Shown here piece after piece: positions 1-7,378 of a DNA stretch of 15,308 bases. The notes beneath the pieces are model-generated. The model made no database searches. It was not told the origin of the DNA and saw nothing but the letters and a program-made list of their open reading frames with translations. The translations under genes were made by a program, and so were the position numbers. Source of the DNA: Lentisphaeria bacterium UBA1732 (GTDB lineage Bacteria; Verrucomicrobiota; Lentisphaeria; Victivallales; UBA1829); the NCBI GenBank assembly GCA_002315855.1, contig DCIG01000014.1, positions 1,549 to 16,856 of the forward strand. Reading direction: 5' to 3'. Position 1 is the first letter of the stretch, and each line of letters begins with the position of its first letter.

Positions 1-267
1 CAGTACCTGAAACCGGACGAGGCACGTATCGCTATTGTGCGGGCAGCCGAAATCGGAGCAGTCAACAGCTGTGATATTCTCCCGATCTTCAAGGAATTTC
101 AGAAGCCGTGCCATGAAGAGTTTGCCGAGCCTACGAAGTGGTCTCTGCTGAACGCATTCACCGAGTACAGCAAGAAATACAGTCCAGGTCGTGCCGACGT
201 CTGTTATCGTGGCTTGACACGTCTGTTTGGCTTGGACGGTAATCGCCCTGTACTTTGGAATCACTAA
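1..267 (+). CDS. C-terminal part of a DUF932-like phage/plasmid-type protein (5' end outside window)
   Basis: An open frame runs from the window edge to a TAA at 265-267 and gives 88 residues. It is the C-terminal end of a longer protein. The stretch EPTKWSLLNAFTEYSKK, followed by an Arg/Leu-rich end (YRGLTRLFGL), resembles the close of DUF932 proteins (the phage/plasmid-like TIGR03299 group), which typically have a T-x-W-x-x-x-N-A-x-T-E-Y core followed by a short basic helix. The molecular function of that family is not established; members are common on phages, plasmids and integrated elements. The gene runs in the same direction as the small membrane protein 38 bp downstream, and the pair ends at a shared terminator, so they are probably co-transcribed. 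The match is from memory of the family pattern on a partial sequence, so I hold it with moderate confidence. It hints that the left edge of the window is accessory DNA. Confidence 0.6.
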   Translation, partial: QYLKPDEARIAIVRAAEIGAVNSCDILPIFKEFQKPCHEEFAEPTKWSLLNAFTEYSKKYSPGRADVCYRGLTRLFGLDGNRPVLWNH

Positions 268-305
268 TTTCCCATTAATCTAATCTTCAAGAAAGGATTT
301 TTCCT

Positions 306-449
306 ATGAATACCATGATGCAAAAAGGATTTAACAATCTGCCTCAACAGCAGTATTACAATAACAATGAGGCCATGGGCACATTGGTCGGAGGTTTTGT
401 TGCCGGTGTCTCCGTTACACTTGCTCTTGTCAGGCTCTTTACAAAATAA
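306..449 (+). CDS. small single-pass membrane protein, 47 aa, unknown function
   Basis: ATG at 306 is preceded by GAAAGGA (291-297) with about 8 nt spacing, and the frame closes at TAA 447-449. The 47-residue product has a polar, Gln/Asn-rich N-terminal half (QQQYYNNN at residues 14-21). A Gly/Val-rich hydrophobic segment follows (about residues 25-45, GTLVGGFVAGVSVTLALVRLF), and the protein ends in Thr-Lys. This looks like one transmembrane helix with a GxxxG-type face. I do not recognise a family. The good ribosome-binding site, the position 38 bp after the DUF932-like gene and the strong terminator beginning 15 bp after its stop all support a real gene. Plausible roles include a partner of the upstream protein or a small membrane effector, but nothing in the sequence decides this. 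Confidence 0.65.
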   Translation: MNTMMQKGFNNLPQQQYYNNNEAMGTLVGGFVAGVSVTLALVRLFTK

Positions 450-463
450 ACCACCAGAAATCG

Positions 464-502
464 TACTGCTGGATAGCTTCGGCTACCCAGTGGTATTTTT
501 TT
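464..502 (+). terminator. rho-independent terminator with UUCG tetraloop
   Basis: The arm 464-477 pairs with 482-495 around a TTCG loop at 478-481. The inner part is TAGC/GCTA and CTGG/CCAG with one A-C mismatch (473/486); the outer part TACTG/TGGTA pairs with two G-U wobbles. Seven T residues (496-502) follow at once. It starts 15 bp after the stop of the 47-residue protein, so it ends that transcription unit. Confidence 0.9.
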
Positions 503-1009
503 CAGAAAAAATATTTGCAATACTACAATTTAGTCGTATATTATTAAGTCAGGTTGTGTAAAAAAGCGTTAATCATGGTGATTTGCTTGCGATCTGATGG
601 CTGATATACACTCGAAATGGCTTCCCCATTTCTTCCCCGTTTTTTCCCGCGAAGGAAGAAAATTCCCCATTTTTTCCCCATTTTTGCGATGTCGCATTAT
701 GCAGGGAAAAGTGCTATAGAGTGCTAAATTTGAACTGGGAATCAGGATTTACGTTACTTTTTGAGCTTAATTTGGCAAAAGTGTAATTTCACCTTCTCTC
801 CGCCATTTTTAACCTCATTTTTACGTATTCTTCCCCATTTTCTTTGAAATAGTTTCTTCCTGATACGGTGAACTGTATTTTCCCGCTAATCACAATGAAT
901 CCTCTTTTTCTTTCCGAAAACATCCGAAAGTATCTGCGTCTGATGCTGTCCCTGTCCTGACGGCCCTTTTGTACAGCGAAAAACGTCTTCCCCCTGACCG
1001 GATTGCAGG
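503..1009. other. gene-free AT-rich spacer between two terminators
   Basis: No convincing coding frame, tRNA or known RNA is visible here on either strand. It lies between the + strand terminator ending at 502 and the - strand terminator starting at 1010. Apart from the TTCCCC repeat cluster listed separately, it holds a short direct repeat GTGCTA (711-716 and 721-726). A - strand open frame over 789-1127 has a basic, low-complexity product, no good start signal and overlap with the STAS gene, so I do not call it. Confidence 0.6.
621..842. repeat. cluster of short TTCCCC(A/G)TTT repeats
   Basis: Copies of the motif CTTCCCCATTT or close variants occur at 621-631, 632-643 (G in place of A), 663-674, 674-685 and 830-840. 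The first four are nearly back to back around a purine-rich stretch (650-662). On the other strand they read as G-runs (AAATGGGGAAG). The spacing is irregular, so this is not a CRISPR array. It could be a protein-binding array, slippage-grown low-complexity DNA, or a remnant of an element boundary. Confidence 0.6.
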
Positions 1010-1049
1010 AAAAATGCCGGGATTCAGGCTTGTACCTGAACTCCGGCAT
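1010..1049 (-). terminator. rho-independent terminator of the partner-switch operon
   Basis: The arms 1014-1028 and 1035-1049 pair over 15 positions with two adjacent mismatches and a 6-nt loop (1029-1034). Read on the minus strand the hairpin is followed by about five T (plus-strand A at 1010-1014). It lies 43 bp beyond the stop of the STAS gene, in the right orientation to end the operon. Confidence 0.85.
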
Positions 1050-1092
1050 CCAGTTTTTTGCGTTATGTCCGCTTGAGTTTGCGTTCTCCGCG

Positions 1093-1386
1093 TCAGATGA
1101 ACGTAAAATCATCGGAGAAGCCCACAATATCGAAAATTTCCTTTACGATGGGGCGTGCTCCTTTGATTGCCATTTTCTTGTCGGCGGAATTGATTTTCTG
1201 CTGAGTCGCCAGGAAAACACGCAGTCCCGCGGAGGAAATATAATCCACGTCGGTGAGGTCAATAATAAGTTCATTGACGTCATCCAGCACGATTGCTTCG
1301 CCGAATTTCGGGGCGGTGCCTGTATCGATGCGCCCGCTCACAATCAGTGTCAGTTTGCTGTCCTTGATTTGCTTTTTGATTTCCAT
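1093..1386 (-). CDS. STAS-domain anti-anti-sigma factor (RsbV/SpoIIAA-like), 97 aa
   Basis: In the STAS anti-sigma-antagonist family, a protein like this binds a HATPase anti-sigma kinase when unphosphorylated and releases that kinase's target; the kinase phosphorylates it and a PP2C phosphatase restores it. The core reads LIIDLTDVDYISSAGLRVF (residues 40-58). By alignment with the DSSG site of SpoIIAA, Ser52 is the expected phosphoacceptor, with Ser51 where Asp is usual. The length matches single-domain family members. I chose ATG 1386 because GGAG lies 10 nt upstream; an in-frame ATG at 1410 lacks such a site. The gene is last in the operon, 119 bp after the NRPS-like gene, with a hairpin in that gap and a terminator after it. 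The matching kinase and phosphatase are upstream in the same operon, so all three probably form one switch. Confidence 0.9.
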   Translation of the reverse strand: MEIKKQIKDSKLTLIVSGRIDTGTAPKFGEAIVLDDVNELIIDLTDVDYISSAGLRVFLATQQKINSADKKMAIKGARPIVKEIFDIVGFSDDFTFI

Positions 1387-1456
1387 AATTGGTAATCTCC
1401 GTTGTTGCATATTTGATTGAATGAAAAGAAACGTTTTGTCCTCATATCGATGCTTT

Positions 1457-1486
1457 CGCCGGAAAATGTTGTCCTTTTTTCCGGCG
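1457..1486 (-). other. intergenic hairpin between NRPS-like and STAS genes
   Basis: A perfect 10-bp inverted repeat pairs CGCCGGAAAA at 1457-1466 with TTTTCCGGCG at 1477-1486, around a 10-nt loop. Read in the operon's direction it is followed by AAAGCA, not by a U tract, so it is not a normal terminator. It sits 20 bp after the NRPS-like stop and about 70 bp before the STAS start. It could be a processing or mRNA-stability element that gives the STAS cistron a different level from the upstream ones. Confidence 0.6.
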
Positions 1487-1505
1487 TCATCTTATGAGGT
1501 CGGGC

Positions 1506-4490
1506 TTACGAATCGAGCCCGAAAAGCCGTGCGAAGAATCCGGGCTTGCCGATGACCTCATTCCGGATCATTTCACCGGTGAATGCGGATTGATCGGTAT
1601 GTTCCGAAAGCACCTTGCAAACCTTGATGAAGGTGTTCACAAAGGCCTCGATGGTCTTTTGTTCGTACAGGCTTGCGGCGTAGTGGATTGCCAGTTTCAG
1701 CCCGTCCTTTCCGTCAAGAATTTCCACATCCATCACGGACTGCGAGGCCGCATTGTTCTGCCGTAAATCGATTCGCTCGAATGATATGCCGCTTTGTCCC
1801 GCATCGTGAATGTCGCTCTGATACAGCACACCCGGCAAATCGTCTTCCACTACATTCCAGTCCTTGTACAGATACGGATAGCAGCAGTGTTCGATTGCCT
1901 TTGCAACCTGTTCTGTGGTTGTCGCATACATATCGCGGATGTCCTGTTTCAGGTCGAAACGGTACGCAATCGGGAGTGCGCGGAACAGCAGACCGCAGGT
2001 CGTCATTGCTTCCATGTCTTCGCGTCCGTTGAAGAACCACGAGAATTTCACATTCCGGGTGCTTTCGTGAAGAGCGAATGCAATGGCGTAAGCCGTGATG
2101 AAAAATTCGTTGCGCGAAATATTGAATTTCTTTTCCACGATTTTCAGCTCATCTGAGGTGATTCCCAGCGGGCAGCCCGCATTGGCGAGTTTGTTTTCGC
2201 GGCTTTCATGGTCGGTTTTCAGCTTGCACGCCCAGTCTTCGGTCCCGTTGTAGGTGTCTTCAAAATACTTCTTCGACTCCTGGAAGAACGGCGACATTTC
2301 GTTTTCCTCGCGCTTCTGAATCGTGAGGTAATAATAGTCCGGGTCGAGGTCGGCTCCCATGTACGCATTGATGATGTTGCTGACCAGCACCTTGAATGAC
2401 GTTCCGTCGAAAATCGTATGGTGAATGTCGATGAAGAGATACTGCGCTTTTTCCGTAACGAACAGGCGGCAGCGGTACAGACGCGATCCGATAATGCGGT
2501 ACGGTTTCACCAAATCGTCCTTGATTTGCTTCAAATCGAACTCGCTGATCGGTTCCGGCTTGATTTCAGGAATGATTTCAGGATGGTAGGACTGCACGAT
2601 TTCTCCGTCATCGTTGAAGGAGAACATGGTGCCGAAAACGGCGTGGTGTCTCAGTACCTTGTTGATTGCTTTCGCAAGCAGTTCCGAATCAAACATGTTC
2701 TTGTCGATTTTGATCATGGCGAACAGATTGTACATGGTCGAAATCGGCGTATACAGCTGGTAGTCGATCATGAAGTTCTGTTCGGTCGTGATTTTGTGCG
2801 GAATCAGCTTCGCTTTTTCGTTCTTTTCCTCGTAGTTTTCCAAATCGTTGCGGGCGTGATTTTTCAGGTAGAGCTGTGCAATTTTTTCAGGGGTGCGTCC
2901 GCGGAAAATATCGGATGTGGCAAGCCCTTTCAGACCGCACGAAGAAACAACCTGCATGGACCCGAGAGAGTCGCCGCCCAGCTCATAGAAATCGTCCCGG
3001 ATGCCGATGCGTTTCAGCTTCAGGGCAGCCGCCATGGCATTGCACAGAGCTTTTTCCGTATCGTTGGTGGGAGCGGCGTAGGCACTGACATAATCCGAAG
3101 TATCGGGTTTCGGCAGTGCCTTGCGGTCGAGTTTCCCGGTCGCTTTCAGCGGCGCTTTGTCGATTTTGATGAAATACTGCGGGAGCATGTAGTAGGGCAG
3201 ACGCGAAGAAAGCGCCTCGCGTGTCTTCACCACATCCGGCTTCGGAATATCTGCGGTATAATAGGCCGCCAGAAATGCATGGTCGTCGTCTTCAAAACCG
3301 CGCACGGCGCACCAGTCAAGTCCCAGTACCTGCTTGACTGCGGCTTCCACTTCTGCCGGTTCCACACGGTTGCCGTTGATTTTCACCATATCGGTGTTGC
3401 GTCCCAGCAGCACGCAGTCTCCGTTCGGAAGTCTCTTCGCCAGGTCGCCGGTGTGGTAAATCCCGTTCACAAATGCGCGGGCCGTTTCTTCCGGCAGATT
3501 CATGTACCCGCGGACGAAGGGATTGTCCACGCACAGCTCCCCGATTTCTCCGTTCGGCACTTCATTTCCGTTTTCGTCAAGCACATAGAGTTTCTTGTCG
3601 AACTGCGGCTGACCGATCGGGCACGTATCATAGCTTTTATCGATTTTGAAGATTGCCACGGCAAATCCGCTTTCGCTCATGGCGTAGGTGTTGTACACAT
3701 CCAGTTTGCCCGGAGAAACTCCGTTTGCAGGTTCAGATCCCACAATCAGGCGTTCGAGGAACGGCCCCGTCTTTGATCCCAGAGCACGAACGTAGGATGG
3801 CGTGAGGAACGTGATGGAAATACGGTTTTCCAGCATGAAAAATCCGAGTTTCAGCGGGTTTTTCACGGTCGCATAGGACATGATGTACAGTTTCGTGCAT
3901 TCCAGATTGATTGCTTTCAGGAATACCATGATGGACGCCACGAAATTGAGCGGAGCCGCCAGTGCCACGCGGTCATTCGGTTTCGCCAGAGGTTTCCCCT
4001 GATAATTCAGGGAGTCCGAGGTCTCTTTCAGGTTGCCGTATTCATGCAGAACGCCTTTCGGGTTTCCGGTCGTCCCTGAGGTGTAAATGGCGTATGCGGC
4101 ATCGTGGTCATCCACATCCTGATAACCGGATTTCGACTCGTTTTTCATCACATCATTCCACGTGTCTGCGTTCAGTTCCGCCTTGCAGCCGCAGTTTTCG
4201 CGGATGAACTTGATGCGTTCCGGTGCATAGGTGTCTTCCACCAGCGCAAAAGCCGCTCCGGCGCGCCAGATTCCCATGATGGCGACGATTGGCTGCACTC
4301 CGCGCGGCAGGTTGATCAGCACGAAATCTTCCTTGCCGATTCCGCGTTCGCTCAAGTATGCATAAACACGCCCCGAAAGTTCATAAAACTTTTCAAAGGT
4401 CAGTCCTTTCGGGGTCTGCTCATCATAAAGAAACGCATGATTCGGATTTTCTTTCAGATGACGTTCCAGTTCTTCAGCAATCCAGTTCAT
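1506..4490 (-). CDS. NRPS-like protein: adenylation - carrier - condensation, 994 aa
   Basis: One single-module assembly enzyme. The adenylation domain covers about residues 1-460: P-loop YTSGTTGNPKG 136-146, A5-like NTYAMSE 267-273, YHTGDL 345-350, GRNTDMVKINGNRVEPAEVE 363-382, and the catalytic-lysine region TGKLDRKAL 451-459 (K453). A carrier domain follows (about 470-545) with the phosphopantetheine site LGGDSLGS, Ser508. A condensation-type domain fills 560-970 with an intact HHTIFDG, H690-G696. The order A-PCP-C is the reverse of a usual C-A-T elongation module, so the C domain may release the carrier-bound acyl group onto a free nucleophile. The position matching Asp235 of GrsA appears to be Val184 (FVASIMVF), so the substrate may not be an ordinary alpha-amino acid. 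Start: TGGAGG 9 nt upstream. It overlaps the phosphatase gene by 17 bp, implying translational coupling. The product is unknown, and no phosphopantetheinyl transferase is in the window. Confidence 0.88.
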   Translation of the reverse strand: MNWIAEELERHLKENPNHAFLYDEQTPKGLTFEKFYELSGRVYAYLSERGIGKEDFVLINLPRGVQPIVAIMGIWRAGAAFALVEDTYAPERIKFIRENCGCKAELNADTWNDVMKNESKSGYQDVDDHDAAYAIYTSGTTGNPKGVLHEYGNLKETSDSLNYQGKPLAKPNDRVALAAPLNFVASIMVFLKAINLECTKLYIMSYATVKNPLKLGFFMLENRISITFLTPSYVRALGSKTGPFLERLIVGSEPANGVSPGKLDVYNTYAMSESGFAVAIFKIDKSYDTCPIGQPQFDKKLYVLDENGNEVPNGEIGELCVDNPFVRGYMNLPEETARAFVNGIYHTGDLAKRLPNGDCVLLGRNTDMVKINGNRVEPAEVEAAVKQVLGLDWCAVRGFEDDDHAFLAAYYTADIPKPDVVKTREALSSRLPYYMLPQYFIKIDKAPLKATGKLDRKALPKPDTSDYVSAYAAPTNDTEKALCNAMAAALKLKRIGIRDDFYELGGDSLGSMQVVSSCGLKGLATSDIFRGRTPEKIAQLYLKNHARNDLENYEEKNEKAKLIPHKITTEQNFMIDYQLYTPISTMYNLFAMIKIDKNMFDSELLAKAINKVLRHHAVFGTMFSFNDDGEIVQSYHPEIIPEIKPEPISEFDLKQIKDDLVKPYRIIGSRLYRCRLFVTEKAQYLFIDIHHTIFDGTSFKVLVSNIINAYMGADLDPDYYYLTIQKREENEMSPFFQESKKYFEDTYNGTEDWACKLKTDHESRENKLANAGCPLGITSDELKIVEKKFNISRNEFFITAYAIAFALHESTRNVKFSWFFNGREDMEAMTTCGLLFRALPIAYRFDLKQDIRDMYATTTEQVAKAIEHCCYPYLYKDWNVVEDDLPGVLYQSDIHDAGQSGISFERIDLRQNNAASQSVMDVEILDGKDGLKLAIHYAASLYEQKTIEAFVNTFIKVCKVLSEHTDQSAFTGEMIRNEVIGKPGFFARLFGLDS

Positions 4491-6705
4491 TTTTTATAAC
4501 CTCCAAGGTCAGCATGGTTTTATCATCGGCTTGCGGTGCGCCTTCGATGAATTGTTCAAGATCGGTATTGACGGAGGAAATCAAATCCCCCTTAACTTTT
4601 TGCAGGATTGCCGTTAGGCGGTCATTCCCGTAGAGTTCGCCTGTTTTGTTCATTGCCTCGGTTACGCCGTCCGTATACAGGAACAGTGTATCTCCTGCAT
4701 TCAGTTGAATGCTTTCCGTATGGTAAACCGATTTTTTCGAGGCGGCAAGCGGTTTCTGTCTGAATTGACTGTTCAGCCATTCCACGGACCCGTCGGCACG
4801 GTGAATCAGCGGGGGATTATGACCTGCTGATACATATTCCAAAATGCCGGTATCGGGAGAATAGATTCCAATCCAGGCCGTTACGAACATAAATGCGTCA
4901 TTGCTCCGGTTCAGTGTCTGATTCACTTTTGTAACTGCTTCGTCCAGAGGAAGATTGGATTGGACAAATGTTTCCAGCGCATTCTTTGCTTTCATCATGA
5001 AAAATGCCGCAGGAACGCCTTTCCCCGATACGTCTGCAATCGTGATGACACGTTTCTTTCCGTCCGCGATTTTATAGTAGTCGTAGAAATCACCGCCCAC
5101 CTCTTTCGCCGGTTCCATGGACGCTTCAATCTGATACAGTCCGTTCGTCGTCGGTTTGTCGGTGCGAAGTTCCGAACTTTGAATCGTGCTGGCAAGCATC
5201 ATATCTGCGGCACGCATATCGTCGATCTTCTTCCTGACTTTCCTCAAATGGTACATGATGAGACGGAATGTGATGCAGAAAGAGAACAGGATGAATCCTG
5301 ATACAATGATTGTTATGACCGCCGGTCCATAGTATTCCGCCATGGGAATTGCCGCGAAAAGTCCCCATTTCCCCACCGATTCATAGCGGACACAGCGGTG
5401 CCATTCCCCGAAAAGTTTCGCATCAAACAGTTTGTCGTATTTAATGTCATTCCAGGTCTCCGGCATCCCAATGGCGGTAATCAGTGCTCCTTGTCCTTCG
5501 GAATGCCTGAAAACAGGCAGCATGATTCGCCCTTTCTCGTCAACGACGATTACACAGCCGGTTTCGCCGATTTCTGAATTGCTGAATACCGGAAAGAAAA
5601 ATGTCTTGAATTCTTTTTCCAGCCGTTCCCATGTATACCCCAGTTCGAGGAACGCGTCCCCGTCCGGCATGGGGACTCCGATGTATTTCACCAGATGACC
5701 GGGGTTCGAGCGATTTTCCCGGAACGGCTGTTTCACAAACTCCTGTTTTTTGCCGATCAGATTAAAAAACGGCTCCAGCGGACCTGCTGTCTGTATCGCC
5801 TGATTGTGTTCCTGAACCTCGCGGCGGTTTGTCGCAAGAAGCTGGCCTTCCCGTCCGAAAATATTGATTTCATCCACATCAAGCAGGTTTGCATACTCCT
5901 CCATTTCCTCTATGGTGTACTTCCTTGATGTCCCCAGATAATCGGCAAGCGACACCGCATTGCAGTGCAGCATGTAGCTGATTTGGTCTTCCACTCGTTT
6001 TTCCAGCTCGCGCACCCCGATCTGGAGGTTGTTGTCCGTCTGGATTTTCGCATTGATGGAGGATACCGTGCAGATTACGCCGAATGCCAGCCCGAATGCG
6101 ATAAACGACAGTGTGTTGACGGAAAGAAAATTCCTGCGCCACCCTTTCCACGAGTTGCAGGCGATGGCCGAAAGACCGATTGAGACTGCTATCCCGATGG
6201 AAGCCGGTCCCGCAGTTGAACTGTAGACTTCCACCATCAGCGGCAGATTGTTCATTCCGAGGAGGAAAATCAACGCCAGATGAAGGATTTCCCCGAATGT
6301 CCCCGCTATGAGTGCCGGGACGAGCGCAGGTCGTTCATCTTCAAAAATCCACTTTTTGAGGCCTGCGGCATAACATCCTGCCGCCAGTGTTCCCACCGCA
6401 GGTGAAATGATCAGAATGCTTTGCGGATCCCAAAGCGGCGAGAAAGCCCGTTCAAGCGCACCGATGGCACCGGCTATGATGCCGGCGAGCGGGCTGAAGA
6501 AGAATCCGGCGATGATCGGGGGGGCGTTTCTGAGGTCAGCGGCAATGCTGTTGCCGAATGCGGGCGTGGACAGAATTTCCGCCACGATGGACAGGATTCC
6601 GAACAGGATACCTTGCATGACCGGGCGGCTTTTGAGCCACGTGCTCCGGTTCGCCGCAAATGTAACGGCGGCTATGATGACCGCTGTAACAAGCAATAAA
6701 ATCAT
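4474..6705 (-). CDS. membrane sensor SpoIIE/RsbU-type PP2C serine phosphatase, 743 aa
   Basis: In partner switching, PP2C-type SpoIIE/RsbU enzymes dephosphorylate the STAS protein. Here the N-terminal 200 residues are strongly hydrophobic and resemble the 5TM receptor module of LytS-type proteins (RNAPPIIAGFFFSPLAG around 59-75, with small-residue-rich helices and ALER at 83-86). A further helix (about 195-215) leads into a region predicted outside the membrane (225-455, Cache/PAS-like in feel but not identified with certainty). A helix at 463-485 and a short linker follow, then the phosphatase domain (about 520-738): GGDF 537-540, ADVSGKG 557-563, AGHNPP 627-632, YTDGVTEA 677-684 and DDKT 727-730. 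These contain the expected metal-binding aspartates (D558, D679, D728). Its ATG overlaps the kinase stop as ATGA (6702-6705), and its end overlaps the NRPS-like gene by 17 bp. A signal sensed outside or in the membrane probably activates the switch; the ligand is unknown. Confidence 0.92.
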   Translation of the reverse strand: MILLLVTAVIIAAVTFAANRSTWLKSRPVMQGILFGILSIVAEILSTPAFGNSIAADLRNAPPIIAGFFFSPLAGIIAGAIGALERAFSPLWDPQSILIISPAVGTLAAGCYAAGLKKWIFEDERPALVPALIAGTFGEILHLALIFLLGMNNLPLMVEVYSSTAGPASIGIAVSIGLSAIACNSWKGWRRNFLSVNTLSFIAFGLAFGVICTVSSINAKIQTDNNLQIGVRELEKRVEDQISYMLHCNAVSLADYLGTSRKYTIEEMEEYANLLDVDEINIFGREGQLLATNRREVQEHNQAIQTAGPLEPFFNLIGKKQEFVKQPFRENRSNPGHLVKYIGVPMPDGDAFLELGYTWERLEKEFKTFFFPVFSNSEIGETGCVIVVDEKGRIMLPVFRHSEGQGALITAIGMPETWNDIKYDKLFDAKLFGEWHRCVRYESVGKWGLFAAIPMAEYYGPAVITIIVSGFILFSFCITFRLIMYHLRKVRKKIDDMRAADMMLASTIQSSELRTDKPTTNGLYQIEASMEPAKEVGGDFYDYYKIADGKKRVITIADVSGKGVPAAFFMMKAKNALETFVQSNLPLDEAVTKVNQTLNRSNDAFMFVTAWIGIYSPDTGILEYVSAGHNPPLIHRADGSVEWLNSQFRQKPLAASKKSVYHTESIQLNAGDTLFLYTDGVTEAMNKTGELYGNDRLTAILQKVKGDLISSVNTDLEQFIEGAPQADDKTMLTLEVIKNELDC

Positions 6706-7256
6706 GGGGTTATGCTCCCGTCTTCATGGAGCTTCTTTGTGATGGTGAGCACATTCCGTCCGCCTTTTCTCTGATATTCCACACGAGTCATAAGTTGTTT
6801 TACTACAAGGATTCCGAGACCTCCGATACGGCGTTTTTCCAGCGGGATGTTGAGCTCAGGATCATCCTTTTTCAGGGGGTCAAACGGTGTTCCGCTGTCA
6901 AGAAACGATAATACAGCTGTATCTTCTTCCGTATCAAGTGAAAACACAATATCAACTGTTCCCGCCGTCTCCGGGTAGGCGTACTTGACGATGTTCGTAA
7001 ATATCTCGTCTGCGGCAATTTGTATCTTGCTGATTACGGACATCGGGATTGCATACTCATCTGCAAGTTTGTCAAGCCATTGCTCCAGAACAGGATAGGA
7101 ATCTTGTTCAGCAGGAAGAGACAAAAAAACTCTTCCTGTCTCGTCCGAAATCCTTCCGGAATCGGTATATTCCTTTGCGCCGCAGAAGTTTACAGCATTT
7201 TCAGAGCTGTTTTGCTCTCCTGCGCAGGATGTGTTTTGATGTGTGTTCCGGTTCAT
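6702..7256 (-). CDS. HATPase anti-sigma-type serine kinase (RsbW/SpoIIAB-like), 184 aa
   Basis: GHKL ATP-binding fold of the anti-sigma kinase class. In this class the protein sequesters a partner and phosphorylates the STAS antagonist. Residues 1-43 are polar and not conserved-looking. The HATPase domain covers about 45-178: N-box KIQIAADEIFTNIVKYAYP (E84, N88), G1 box DSGTPFDP 120-127, and G2 box RRIGGLG 142-148. The frame could extend upstream to a TTG at 7328, but that codon lies inside the predicted -35 box and has no ribosome-binding site. ATG 7256 has GGAG 4 nt upstream, a rather short spacing, and lies about 38 nt after the expected transcription start, so I prefer it. It is the first gene of the operon and its stop overlaps the phosphatase start by 4 bp. 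No sigma factor is adjacent, so its target is either distant or not a sigma factor. Confidence 0.88.
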   Translation of the reverse strand: MNRNTHQNTSCAGEQNSSENAVNFCGAKEYTDSGRISDETGRVFLSLPAEQDSYPVLEQWLDKLADEYAIPMSVISKIQIAADEIFTNIVKYAYPETAGTVDIVFSLDTEEDTAVLSFLDSGTPFDPLKKDDPELNIPLEKRRIGGLGILVVKQLMTRVEYQRKGGRNVLTITKKLHEDGSITP

Positions 7257-7300
7257 GCTGCTCCGTGATTGGATGTTATTTTCAATGTAACTTCTTGAAA

Positions 7301-7328
7301 GGTATAGGATTAAGACAGACTTTTTCAA
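7301..7328 (-). promoter_or_regulatory. predicted sigma70-type promoter of the partner-switch operon
   Basis: On the minus strand, TTGAAA (7323-7328) and TATACC (7301-7306) are separated by 16 bp. The -35 box matches 5 of 6 consensus bases and the -10 box 4 of 6. Transcription would start near 7294 and leave a leader of about 38 nt before ATG 7256. There is no resemblance to a sigma-B-type promoter. Confidence 0.5.
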
Positions 7329-7378
7329 ACGCTTTCCAGAACGAAAAACAGGTCGATGTTTTTCCTCTCCGATTACTT

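Noticed and set aside
789..1127. 112-codon open frame on the - strand past the STAS gene
   Set aside because: Overlaps the STAS gene in another frame, spans the terminator at 1010-1049, has a basic low-complexity product and no start signal.
2418..3776. 452-codon open frame on the + strand
   Set aside because: Lies wholly antisense to the NRPS-like gene, whose motifs are all intact; the product is His/Arg/Val-rich with no recognisable domain, typical of a shadow frame.
7257..7328. N-terminal extension of the kinase to a TTG codon
   Set aside because: The TTG lies within the predicted -35 box and has no SD sequence; ATG 7256 with GGAG fits better.
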